Below are positions 47,446 through 54,949 of a stretch of 64,000 bases of DNA, piece by piece (the stretch's first letter is position 1; every line of letters starts with the position of its first letter). A program made the position numbers and the translations under genes. Source of the DNA: Deltaproteobacteria bacterium (GTDB lineage: Bacteria > Myxococcota > Kuafuiibacteriia > Kuafuiibacteriales > Kuafuiibacteriaceae); the NCBI GenBank assembly GCA_016713425.1, contig JADJPE010000005.1, positions 2,976,001-3,040,000 on the forward strand, read 5' to 3'. Under the pieces are notes generated by a model. That model was given only the letters and a program-made list of their open reading frames with translations. It was not told the DNA's origin and did not search any database.

Positions 47446-48379
47446 TGGCCTCCAAAGTGGCGCTCTCGACGCCTTCGACGCTTGACTGCGAGGTGCGGTG
47501 CATCAGAAGCGAGAGCGCTGACCGAAACAGCGACTCGCACTCCCACTTCGCTTGCTGTGTGGCATGCTGAAGGTCCAACGCCTCAGGCGGAACCAGCCCA
47601 GACAGCGCACCCTCTTTGAGTCTTGTTCGAGCCCGTCGGCTTGTTCCGATGAGGATACCGAAGTCATCAACAAGCTTTCTGAAGAGCCTCTTCTCGGAAG
47701 CCGAATCGACGAGGGGAGCTGCCTGCTCTCGCAATCGAAGAACCACGAAGGGCTGAGTCACCACGAGCTCGCGCGTCTTCGCGTTGCCCGAAACCCAGGC
47801 TGCATAGAGTGCACCGACCTCCCGCGTGCTCGGTCGGCCATCCGCGAGGCTCTTGACGAGGCGCAAGCAATCCGAACGTTTGGCGCGCGCCATCGGCACG
47901 AGGTATTTCATCGCCGCATGCGCTCCGAGCGACCCACTTTGCACCCGGTCTTGAACCTCCCGAGGCAACGCTCGAACCAGAGCCAAACGGCGGCTCACCC
48001 AGCTCTGGCTCTTGTCGAAGCACCGCGACAGTTCGGCGAGGGAGAGACCAAAGCGCTCGTTGAGGTCCTCCAGGAGCCAGCCTTGCTCAAGAGCACCGTC
48101 CGATTCGCTCGTCCGCATTAGCCGCTCGAGCAACACAGCCTCAAGCTCGCCCAGCTCCCATAGGGTTGCGCGCACCAAGTCATGCCGCAACGACTTCAGC
48201 GCTCGAACGCGTTTGTAGCCATCAACGAGTACATGCCTGGCGTCGTCGCCACGCACCACCACGACAGGCAGAAGCTGCCCCTTCTCCGCGAGTGAGCCGA
48301 CCAGTTGCCGTTCCTTGCGCGCGTTCCTCCGCCGTAGCTTCTCGTAGCGAAGCTCAAGCTGACCGATCTCCAACTCCAT
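47432..48379 (-). CDS. ParB/Spo0J-like protein encoded inside the IS21-like element
   Basis: 315 residues. Residues about 20-95 resemble the ParB N-terminal domain (LVGSLAEKGQLLPVVVVRGD; VDGYKRVRALKSL in place of the usual GERRxRA box), and residues about 100-165 the central helix-turn-helix (LEDLNERFGLSLAELSRCFDKSQSWVSRRLALVRALP). The C-terminal 140 residues have no recognised family. The reading frame overlaps istA by 14 nt, so it belongs to the transposition operon rather than to chromosome partitioning. ParB folds can bind CTP and slide on DNA or act as nucleases; whether this one does so cannot be read from the sequence. It may bind the terminal repeats or control target choice. Confidence 0.88.
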   Translation of the reverse strand: MELEIGQLELRYEKLRRRNARKERQLVGSLAEKGQLLPVVVVRGDDARHVLVDGYKRVRALKSLRHDLVRATLWELGELEAVLLERLMRTSESDGALEQGWLLEDLNERFGLSLAELSRCFDKSQSWVSRRLALVRALPREVQDRVQSGSLGAHAAMKYLVPMARAKRSDCLRLVKSLADGRPSTREVGALYAAWVSGNAKTRELVVTQPFVVLRLREQAAPLVDSASEKRLFRKLVDDFGILIGTSRRARTRLKEGALSGLVPPEALDLQHATQQAKWECESLFRSALSLLMHRTSQSSVEGVESATLEAIDAG

Positions 48380-48397
48380 CGCACACCCGCTCTTGCG

Positions 48398-48757
48398 TCA
48401 GTGCCACTCACGTACGGGGCCATAACCACCGCACCGCTCGCAGCAGGCCGTAGACGGGAGAACTTGTGCCTCGAAACGCGGCAGGCTCCGACACCCTGAT
48501 CTATGACGAATCAACTTCTCCCCTCGAGATTCGCCGAGATCTTGGACGCGCCCGCGGTACGCGGCTGACGCCGCGGCTCTTCGAACCCGGCCCTTGCGCT
48601 TCGCGAGATACCGAGCCTGCGCTTCGCGGCACTGCCGGCGACGAGATCGCGAGCGGCATTCACCTGAGCAGTATCGCTGACCGTGGAAGCATCCACGACA
48701 CAGCAAGAACCTACGCCCACAATCCAAACACTTGATTGCCCAGATCCTGATCGACAC
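48398..48757 (-). CDS. Small zinc-finger protein of the IS21-like element
   Basis: 119 residues from GTG 48,757, with AAGG upstream. The N-terminus holds a probable zinc finger: CLDCGRRFLLCRGCFHGQRYCSGEC (Cys pairs at about 10/13, 20/23, 30/34). An Arg-rich helical part follows (RRRQCREAQARYLAKRKGRVRRAAASAAYRGRVQ), then a C-terminal pair CCERCGG. It is probably a DNA- or RNA-binding protein. It lies 18 bp upstream of the ParB-like gene in the same direction and would be the first gene of the element operon. I recall similar short Cys/Arg-rich frames beside IS21-type transposases but cannot cite a name. Confidence 0.75.
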   Translation of the reverse strand: MSIRIWAIKCLDCGRRFLLCRGCFHGQRYCSGECRSRSRRRQCREAQARYLAKRKGRVRRAAASAAYRGRVQDLGESRGEKLIRHRSGCRSLPRFEAQVLPSTACCERCGGYGPVREWH

Positions 48758-48953
48758 GGCCTTGGGCGGGGCAAAGGGGAAGCTGGACTACGAGGCCCCC
48801 TCTATGCGACGACGATACGTCGCCCACGGCCTTGTGGAGACACAGGGGCTCGGAGCTTCTACCTCCGACCCCCAACTTCTGCCCCGCTCATTTCGACTAT
48901 CAGACGGCGGCGACCTCAGCCAGCATCTCGTCGCACACCCTCCACAGCGTCGG

Positions 48954-49004
48954 GTGGACTGCTTCTCGAGAGCACGGGTGGGCCGTTTTTGGGGAGCGCT
49001 CCAG
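48954..49004 (-). repeat. Right terminal inverted repeat of the IS21-like element
   Basis: The complement starts CTGGAGCGCTCCCCAAAAAC at 49,004 and runs to GCAGTCCAC at 48,954. It matches the left end in 37 of 51 positions. Confidence 0.88.
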
Positions 49005-49045
49005 GCTCCGGGCATGGTCGAAGCCGATTGATCGCCCTATCGGCC
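49005..49045 (+). mobile_element. IS91-like 3' end, right of the IS21-like insertion
   Basis: After the target duplicate GCTCCGG the sequence reads GCATGG, then TCGAAGCCGATTGAT and CGCCCTATCGGCC, the same terminal hairpin as at 57,876-57,904 and 63,668-63,696. About 20 bp present in the other copies between GCATGG and the hairpin are missing here. The match ends at 49,045, exactly where an istA fragment begins. Confidence 0.85.
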
Positions 49046-49490
49046 CCTCGGGCTGAGCGTCCGCCGGGTGGCCCGGGAGATGGGCCTGTCCCGTAACACG
49101 CTCCGGCGCTACCTGGAGCTGCCGGGGCCGGTCAGGGTCGAGCAGGAACCGCGGGCCCGGCCGACTTGGGAGAAGGTGGGCGCAAGGCTTGAGGAGCTCC
49201 TGGCCGAGTCGCCGCAATGAACCGGCGGCAAGCAGCGGCTGACCGCGACAAGGCTGCACGAGCTGCCAAAGAAAGAGGGCTTCACGGTCGGGATCACGAC
49301 GGTGAAGGAGGCCGTGGCCGAGTGGAAGCGGCGTCGGCGCGAAGTGACCAGACCAGCTTCCTCGGATGGCCACGCGCGGGCCTTTGCGCATTTGGGCTTC
49401 GTACCGCAGCGGATCGCCTACGACAATCTCAAGGCGGCCGTGACTCGGTTGCTCGTAGGCTCCGAGCGCTATCTGCGCCAACAGACGCGT
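49046..49490 (+). pseudogene. Decayed IS21-family istA fragment (unrelated to the intact element)
   Basis: A frame reading LGLSVRRVAREMGLSRNTLRRYLELPGPV (helix-turn-helix of IstA) runs to a TGA at 49,218. It continues in the same frame as TGGKQRLTATRLHELPKKEG and VKEAVAEWKRRRREV, so the TGA probably replaced a Trp codon. The core is then deleted in frame and resumes at DGHARAFAHLGFVPQRIAYDNLKAAV, which contains the second catalytic Asp. The 5' end is cut exactly at the IS91-like terminus. Sequence similarity to the intact istA is low, so this is a different IS21 lineage. Confidence 0.85.
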
Positions 49491-49701
49491 TCGCAGCCTG
49501 TTCATCCTCGGCTTCCACGGCCGCAATGGCCCGCGCCGTCTTGAGGTCAGCAGGCAAGTTCACGAGCGCCTCAAAATCGTCCAATCCCGCGTTCCACTTG
49601 AACAGCGTCCCTCGAGACGCCCGAAACGCCACCCACATCACGCCCACGACGATCCAGCAACCGAAGAGGAACGCGAGAACCCAATCCTGCCACTCGCCCA
49701 T
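49429..49701 (-). pseudogene. Small membrane protein, C-terminus lost into the istA remnant
   Basis: From ATG 49,701 the frame encodes MGEWQDWVLAFLFGCWIVVG, a membrane helix, then WVAFRASRGTLFKWNAGLDDFEALVNLPADLKTARAIAAVEAEDE. The last residues come from the complement of the istA fragment, so the native 3' end is gone. The hydrophobic and soluble segments look protein-like, but no family is recognised. Confidence 0.45.
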
Positions 49702-50400
49702 CCCCGAAGCCTAGCGCGCTCATCCGGCCGACGTCGCCGTAGCCAGCATCGGAGCGTCCGACGAGACCTGGACCCGCGTTCAGCAGGCGCTGCGTTGCGA
49801 TGGACGGGGTCTCGCCTGCGGAGGGGATGCCGCCTCGGTATGCAGAACTTGCGTATCTATTGTTCCTTGAAGAGACATCTCGTTTGCACACACAAAGACC
49901 TCGAAGCGCGGGGGCGCAGACACGAGGCTCGTGCGAAGCGAACGGCGCGTTCGTAGATCCGGGTGTGGCACATCGGCAGGCAGTTCGACACGGAAGACGT
50001 GACGCGACCACAACCTCCCGCCGGGTTTCGCGAGAAGGCTCGAAAGTCCAATGCGGCCTCCAACGCTGCATCTTTGGTGGCAAGGCCAACAGGACTGAGG
50101 CCTCCAAACGGCTGCGGAAACAATTGCGTGCGTCGCGTAGCATACCGCGTCCAGGTCCAAAACCCAGCCTTCGAAGACCGTTGGTTTGCCGTTATCGCAA
50201 CGATTCGGTACTTCACACATTCCGATGCCCCACTGCCCGATGAGCTTCTCGGAAACCGTCAGCCTGATGCTCTGGCTCGTCTTGGCGCTATTGCGACAAC
50301 GGGATCCGGACCAACAATCAACAGCCACGCTGCCTGGTGCCTGGATGCTGAAGCGCGGGTCTGAACAAGCCCCACGAATCACCGAATGCGCGGGTGCTGG
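49702..50400. other. Degenerate stretch without recognisable genes
   Basis: Open frames here are short on meaningful composition (many Arg, Ser and Cys) and conflict with each other on both strands. I see no RNA gene, repeat or element end. It is probably decayed DNA between IS remnants. Confidence 0.5.
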
Positions 50401-50830
50401 CGTCTTTTCGGGTATCCTCAAGAGGTCTGGTGCGTACCGCTTAAGCGCTCGATGCCAGGCCTTGACGTCTCGGACCGGGGAGTGCCGACAGCCCTTGATA
50501 CGGGAAACCTGGGGCTCACTGACTCGAAAGACAGCAAAATCCTCCGATCCCTGCCGCCGCATGATCAACGAGGCCGAGACAATGTATCCGTCCGCCAAGC
50601 AGCCCTTAGACTCTTCAGGCGGTGTGAAGTATTGCCGAAGCGACACGTCGGGCAGTACGCATCCATGAGATGGGCGGCGGTTTCATGCATACCTCGGGCA
50701 CCGGAGCTCGGACAAATCGCCCTCCCGTTGCACGAAATGGCCGTCCTGTTCCCGCAAATTCAAGACACGTCCTCGCAGACAAATCCGCTCCCGGAACGTG
50801 TCAACGACTATGAGACACCGTCGCGCACAA
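50400..50830 (-). pseudogene. Diverged IS91-like transposase remnant
   Basis: On the minus strand, frames broken by indels read DLSELRC, VLPDVSLRQYFTPPEESKGCLADGYIV and onward. These parallel the IS91-like copies at 56,310 (ICPSCGARRM, DGVLPDVALRQYVLSPPFELRGLLACKRQV). Identity is much lower than between the two recent copies, so this is an older related insertion, in reverse orientation, with no recognisable ends. Confidence 0.65.
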
Positions 50831-50831
50831 G

Positions 50832-51098
50832 TTACTGCAGCACCTCCTCTGGCGATTCGGCGACGTGATTACATTCAATAGTTCCTGTTTGCGGCTTGTT
50901 GTTCCAGAGCTCACGGAAGAGAGGCTGGACCACCAGTGTCCCCTTCGTGAAGCGCTCAGAATGAAGGCGATAGGCCTCCTGCAAGATGTCTTGCCGAGCA
51001 TCCCGCACCTGGTGGGCTCGTCCGAAATGGACATAGGCTGGCGTCAACATCTTCAGACCCGAGCGTCTTTGGTCGTTGTTGTACCATTCAAAGTGGTT
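50832..51098 (-). pseudogene. C-terminal fragment of an IS3/IS481-type integrase
   Basis: The minus-strand frame reads FEWYNNDQRRSGLKMLTPAYVHFG, then a helical part RDARQDILQEAYRLHSERFTKG, ending with TAA at 50,832-50,834. The WYN...SGL..LTPA.VHFG pattern is the C-terminal end of rve-domain transposases, just past the catalytic Glu. The upstream catalytic core is missing; the fragment is cut where a 51-bp IS91-like piece begins. Confidence 0.8.
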
Positions 51099-51148
51099 CG
51101 AGACGAGGCGATGCAGGATTCCCGCCTCCGGTTTTCATGGTTTGTATT
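51098..51148 (-). mobile_element. 51-bp piece of the IS91-like transposase 5' end
   Basis: The complement of 51,098-51,148 matches 62,128-62,178 (the first codons of the IS91-like transposase) with one mismatch. Such near-identity, beside much older debris, indicates a recent small rearrangement. It joins the IS3-type fragment to the DUF1963-like pseudogene. Confidence 0.85.
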
Positions 51149-51865
51149 TTCTCGAGGAACCGGAGTTCGAGCCCTTTCGGCGGGAGAGCCGTCGCCTCAA
51201 AGACCTCAAGCGGGGTGAACCTGGCTTGGGCGTGCTTCGACTCCTGGATTGGGATGAAGACGAAGTCGAAGTCGAAGTCGAAGTCGAAGTCCGAAGTCGA
51301 AGTCGAAGAGGATGATGTGCCGCTTTGTCTATTTGAGTTCGGAGATCTCTCGGTGTGGGCCTGCATCGAGGAGGCCGGCTCGGCGGTCCGTGTTCTCCGA
51401 GCGCGCCGCATGGTCGAGGATTCGAGGGTGACGGCGGCGTCGCCCACGATCGAGGGGCAGGCGTGTGGCACGGCTTCGTCGTCTCGTTGTGTTGTTCGCG
51501 CCCTGCTGATTGAGGACGGAGCCGCGAAGCGCGAGTGCCCGCGAGACGGCGATGCCGGATTTCGGGGAGCAGTGGTTCGAGAAGCGCGCACGGCGTTCTC
51601 GAACGAGAGACGAAAGGCGATGATCTCTGCGACTTTTTCGTCGCGTCCGGTCGCACCCGTGCCTTGCAAGGTCGGAGGATGGCCGGACTGGCTTCAGTCC
51701 AATGAAACGCCGGTCTGCGCACTCTGCGAGTCGACGAAGATCAGGCCGCTTCTCGTTCAGGTCGGTTCGAATCGTCGGTGGGCTTTCGATGGTGACGGCT
51801 GCATCTACGTCTTCGAGTGTCGAGTGCATCCTGCATCGAAGGCTGTGGTTGCACAGAGCCTTTAA
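51149..51865 (+). pseudogene. DUF1963/YwqG-like gene, 5' truncated and frameshifted
   Basis: A frame starting at the IS91 junction reads FLEEPEFEPFRRESRRLKDLKRGEPGLGVLRLLDWDEDEVEVEVEV. It then loses phase at one extra C inside a (GAAGTC)n run (51,246-51,308). After the shift the other frame gives EVEVEEDDVPLCLFEFGDLSVWACIEEAG and ends with KVGGWPDWLQSNETPVCALC...GDGCIYVFECRVHP, the DUF1963 hallmark (VGG.P.W.Q, CxxC, GDGG..YVF.C..HP). The original N-terminus was probably removed by the IS event. The frameshift could be biological or a sequencing slip in the repeat. Confidence 0.75.
51246..51310 (+). repeat. (GAAGTC)n hexamer repeat with a single-base interruption
   Basis: About five GAAGTC units, one extra C (GAAGTCC), then further units. 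In phase it would encode a Glu-Val linker; the extra base breaks the frame of the DUF1963-like gene. Confidence 0.85.
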
Positions 51866-51874
51866 CGACCCAAG

Positions 51875-53806
51875 ATGATATTGGGGACCAGCTCGATGTT
51901 TGTGCCGCGATCCGCCCACAGAACGAGAACAGAGTGGGTCTATCTCAGCGTCCTGTTGTGCGTGCTTTGGGCTTGGTTCAGGCCTCTTGCGCTTCAGCGT
52001 TCCTTCTCGCTCGCAGGGGACGCATACGGCGTCTATTTCCCGACCGTTCAATCGCTACTGGATGGAGAGGGTGTCGCGGGTTTTGCTCCCCTATTGAGCG
52101 GGTCGCTCCGGATGCCCGTCTACCCCCTAGCTCTGACCGCATTCGGGTGGGTCGTGGATGACCTCGTCGAGGCCAGCCATTTGTTGGGGCTCTTGAGCGT
52201 CTTCGTGACTTTGACTTCTCTGTACGTCCTCGCGCGACGGGCGGGTGCGGGTGCGCTGCGTGGACTTGCGGCGGTCTTCGCGGTTGCGACAGCTCCGCAG
52301 ATCGTCCAAGCCTCTCTCGAGTCGCTTCCCGATGGCTTGGCTTTGACTTGGTTGATGCTCGCGCTTGTTTTTGCCTACGGTCGGCCTCCTTCGAGCGGCT
52401 TCTTCCTCTCCGGCGTGTTCTCCGGTCTTGCGTTCGCGACGCGTTTGAATCTTCTCGCCGTTGTCCCGTTGTTGGGCTTTGTGGCTGCAAGACGGGTTGA
52501 CGTGAATGCCGAGTCGCGCCGACGCTCGCTCTATCGATATGCTCTCGGTCTCCTTCTCGGTGTCGCTCCGTTTCTCTTCGTGGTGGTGGCCTTGCGTACG
52601 CTTCACCTGAGTTACCCATTCTTTAGTTTGGCGATCAGCCACACCCTAACGGATTCAGCGGGGGCGAAGCCGTCGGTGTTTGGGGCCCTCTCCGCGCTCC
52701 TCTCCGCGCTCCTCTCCGCGATCATCGACACTCCAAAGCGCCTCGGAGGAACGCTGTCGCCGCTCCTCGCGATCGCGTGCACTTTGGTGCTCTTGGTGCC
52801 GGTCTTGCGCTTCTTCTTGCGAGGCCTTCGACGGGAGCGTTCCGCTCCGTCGGGCGAGCGTTCAAGCTGCGTTGCGCGTGTCCGGAGGCTCTGGATGGAG
52901 CGGAACAGTCGAAACATGGAGCGCCAGCCCCTCTTTCAGCGCCTCGATGTCTTGGCGTGGGTGATCGTGCTTCTTCTGTGTGGACCTCTGCTCGCGATGC
53001 ACTACGAGCCTCGCTACTACCTGTTCGCTATCCCGATGGCGGTCCTGTTCCTTGTTTGTCAGCCTAAGGAGTCCTTGGGGCTTGCGAAAGCAGACGTCAT
53101 CGTTCTTGGGCTCTGCATGTCTGGTGTTTGGGGAATGATCCAGAGCGAGCACGCGGTGAAGCGGGACGCCTCTTCAGGCGCGGAATGGGCGGCCTTGTGC
53201 GCGCAGCTCGTCCAGCTTGGAGATCCTGTTCACGCTCCGGTGATCTCGCTCGTCGACGAGAGTGAGCGATGGTCAGCGCTTCGCTTTTGTCCTCGTCCGC
53301 TCGCTTCGAAGCGCGTTCCCGGCGTTCGACTTGTTCATTCGACGGCGAAGGCGTGGGGGATCGACGCCTTCTTGCTCCCTGGACCGCCCGGCGGACCTCG
53401 ATATCGAATCGTTTCGGGACGACCGTTGCCGAAACCTGAAACAGAGATCCATCCCGCAGAGAATCCCATCGAAGCGCTCGTGGCGCGCCCCATGGATCCT
53501 CTGCCAACGCTCGTTGTCGAACTCCCGGCGCGGCCTCGTGACGCTTGCAAGGAGACCGAGGTCGATGTGCCGCGAGGACGTCACGCACTGGAGCTGGACC
53601 TGGCTCTGAAGGATCCCTTCGTGGCACGCATCGTGGTGACGACGGACAAAGACTCCCGTGATCTGTGGAGTGCTCGTGCGGCACGCCTGAGCACGGGCGC
53701 TCTCGAGAGCGCGGGTGGGGCATGGCGTGTTCGTCTTTGCGCGGTGGATGAGAACGCTGCTCGAGGGCGGCTGTCGGTGACGATCGGCCCCGCAGTTCGG
53801 CTGTAG
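51875..53806 (+). CDS. Multi-pass membrane glycosyltransferase-like protein (GT-C/GT39-type)
   Basis: 643 residues from ATG 51,875 (ATG 51,896 is an alternative). About ten hydrophobic helices lie in residues 20-420. An early acidic loop FSLAGDAYGVYFPTVQSLLDGEGV holds the GD(A/S)..Y pattern of GT-C enzymes, where the Asp serves catalysis. PYRLNLLAVVPLLGF-like and HYEPRYYLFAIPMAVLFL segments match the arrangement in PMT/ArnT-type transferases, which use polyprenyl-phosphate sugars. The C-terminal 200 residues are soluble and beta-rich. Acceptor unknown. It is the last gene of clearly native style before the transferred region. Confidence 0.78.
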   Translation: MILGTSSMFVPRSAHRTRTEWVYLSVLLCVLWAWFRPLALQRSFSLAGDAYGVYFPTVQSLLDGEGVAGFAPLLSGSLRMPVYPLALTAFGWVVDDLVEASHLLGLLSVFVTLTSLYVLARRAGAGALRGLAAVFAVATAPQIVQASLESLPDGLALTWLMLALVFAYGRPPSSGFFLSGVFSGLAFATRLNLLAVVPLLGFVAARRVDVNAESRRRSLYRYALGLLLGVAPFLFVVVALRTLHLSYPFFSLAISHTLTDSAGAKPSVFGALSALLSALLSAIIDTPKRLGGTLSPLLAIACTLVLLVPVLRFFLRGLRRERSAPSGERSSCVARVRRLWMERNSRNMERQPLFQRLDVLAWVIVLLLCGPLLAMHYEPRYYLFAIPMAVLFLVCQPKESLGLAKADVIVLGLCMSGVWGMIQSEHAVKRDASSGAEWAALCAQLVQLGDPVHAPVISLVDESERWSALRFCPRPLASKRVPGVRLVHSTAKAWGIDAFLLPGPPGGPRYRIVSGRPLPKPETEIHPAENPIEALVARPMDPLPTLVVELPARPRDACKETEVDVPRGRHALELDLALKDPFVARIVVTTDKDSRDLWSARAARLSTGALESAGGAWRVRLCAVDENAARGRLSVTIGPAVRL

Positions 53807-54196
53807 TTCGACCTCACGCTCCCGGGCTCATCGCTCGGTCATGGCCACGTCAAGAGATCGATGGCCAGGCGCTGTCCGGCTCTCTTCGCATCGAGTCCGA
53901 GGGAATTCGGCCACTCGGTGAGTTTTGGCGCGTTCGGGGAACGTGTCTTACGTGGCATTGGTACAGGGTGGCCCGGACTCGTGCTTTTTCAGCTTCAATC
54001 GGTCCGGACTGAGAAGGCTGTGACTCGCCGCACGCTGGTCTGCGTCGACATTCTCAGCCCCTCCGTGTCCTGGACGGCGAGTTTGTTGTCCTGGACGCCC
54101 TTGGCTCACGTCCCCCGAGACGCGCATCAAGCTTCTCAAGAATGGGTTCTACCAGTCAACTTGGCTATGCGAACTCGGCTATGCGAACTTGATTTG
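53807..54196. other. Intergenic stretch, no gene recognised
   Basis: About 390 bp. One frame is open across it and continues into pnuC, but its residues have no membrane or domain character, and I treat pnuC as starting downstream. A short direct repeat GGCTATGCGAACT/C (about 54,162-54,190) sits at the right edge. The boundary of the gammaproteobacterial-like segment probably lies here. Confidence 0.5.
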
Positions 54197-54949
54197 ATGG
54201 CCCCGCACTCCGATCGCCAAACTGATCTTCGAACATCGCCCTACGCCAGAATTGACCTGGCTTGGCTGCTGTTTCTCATGAGCCTCGGGAGCGGACTGAG
54301 CGCCGTCCTGGCGACGAGCGTCTTCGACCTCAGCGTCTTCCTGTCCGGGATCCTGTGCGTCGGCCTGATCGCCATCGGACGCCGAGAAGGGTACTTGATC
54401 GGCCTCTACAACAGCCTCGCCTACGCGATTCTGGCCTACCGCAACGGCCTGTATGGCGAGGTGTACCTCAATCTCTTCTTCTTTGTCCCGACCGGCATCA
54501 TCGGCTATCTCCTGTGGCGGCGCCACACGACCGCGAGCCAGACGGTGGCGATGCGCCCGTTGAGCGGGCTCCAACGAGCACTCATCGCGGCTGTTTGCAT
54601 GGTCTGCACGGTGGCGTTGGGACAGGTCTTGCAACGAAACCCGAGCCAGAATACGCCCTTTATCGATGCAGGCACCAATGTGCTTTCGGTCGTCGCCACC
54701 TTGCTGATGATGGGACGATACAAGGAGCAGTGGCTGCTCTACATCCTGCTGAATGTCATCTCGATCGGCATGTGGGGCCTACGCGTCAGCGCCGGGGGCG
54801 AGTCCAGTGACTTGATGGTCCTGATGTGGTCGCTCTTTCTGCTCAACGCGCTCTTCGGATATTGGCGGTGGCATCAAGGAACGAAACGGGCAGCGGCGTT
54901 TCAAAAAAACCCCGAGAACACCGCGGAGCGCGCATGCGACGCGGTTTAA
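54197..54949 (+). CDS. pnuC: Nicotinamide riboside/mononucleotide transporter PnuC-like
   Basis: About 250 residues from ATG 54,197 (ATG 54,167 is also possible). Seven hydrophobic helices include LLFLMSLGSGLSAVLATSVF, LCVGLIAIGRREGYLIGLYNSLAYAILAYRNGLYGEVYLNLFFFVPTGIIGYLLWRR and ILLNVISIGMWGLRVSAGG. The Asn/Gly/Tyr-rich NSLAYAILAYRNGLYGE and WLLYILLNVISIGMW motifs are those of PnuC facilitators, which import pyridine nucleosides. The stop overlaps nadR by 16 nt, and the nadR-pnuC pairing is a known salvage arrangement. Lower GC than the surroundings suggests transfer. Confidence 0.88.
   Translation: MAPHSDRQTDLRTSPYARIDLAWLLFLMSLGSGLSAVLATSVFDLSVFLSGILCVGLIAIGRREGYLIGLYNSLAYAILAYRNGLYGEVYLNLFFFVPTGIIGYLLWRRHTTASQTVAMRPLSGLQRALIAAVCMVCTVALGQVLQRNPSQNTPFIDAGTNVLSVVATLLMMGRYKEQWLLYILLNVISIGMWGLRVSAGGESSDLMVLMWSLFLLNALFGYWRWHQGTKRAAAFQKNPENTAERACDAV

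Larger units (their letters stand above)
45160..49004 (-). mobile_element. IS21-like element with ParB-like and zinc-finger genes (3,845 bp)
   Basis: The element is bounded by imperfect inverted repeats: left CTGTGGCGCTC... (from 45,160) and right the complement CTGGAGCGCTC... (from 49,004). An ungapped alignment inward gives 36 matches in 50 positions, with the inner 20 matching 17. Each end contains a CAGTCCAC motif at the same offset. A 7-bp direct repeat GCTCCGG flanks it (45,153-45,159 and 49,005-49,011), and joining the flanks restores the uninterrupted order seen at 57,846. The cargo, read on the minus strand, is zinc-finger gene, ParB-like gene, istA, istB. IS21 elements normally have only istA and istB, so the two extra genes are unusual. 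All four frames are intact, so it may still be active. Confidence 0.93.

Noticed and set aside
46240..47619. 459-residue open frame opposite istA
   Set aside because: istA has its HTH and DDE residues in order; the antisense frame has no family character.
47432..48379. ParB-like gene as part of a plasmid partition locus
   Set aside because: No parA or parS-like array is present, and the gene overlaps istA inside the transposon ends.
49780..50646. 288-residue minus-strand open frame
   Set aside because: Only its first part resembles an IS91-like transposase; the rest is Cys/Ser/Arg-rich noise, so I annotate a transposase remnant instead.
53861..54196. N-terminal extension of PnuC by 112 residues
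   Set aside because: The extension has no hydrophobic or domain character, and normal PnuC length is reached from 54,197.
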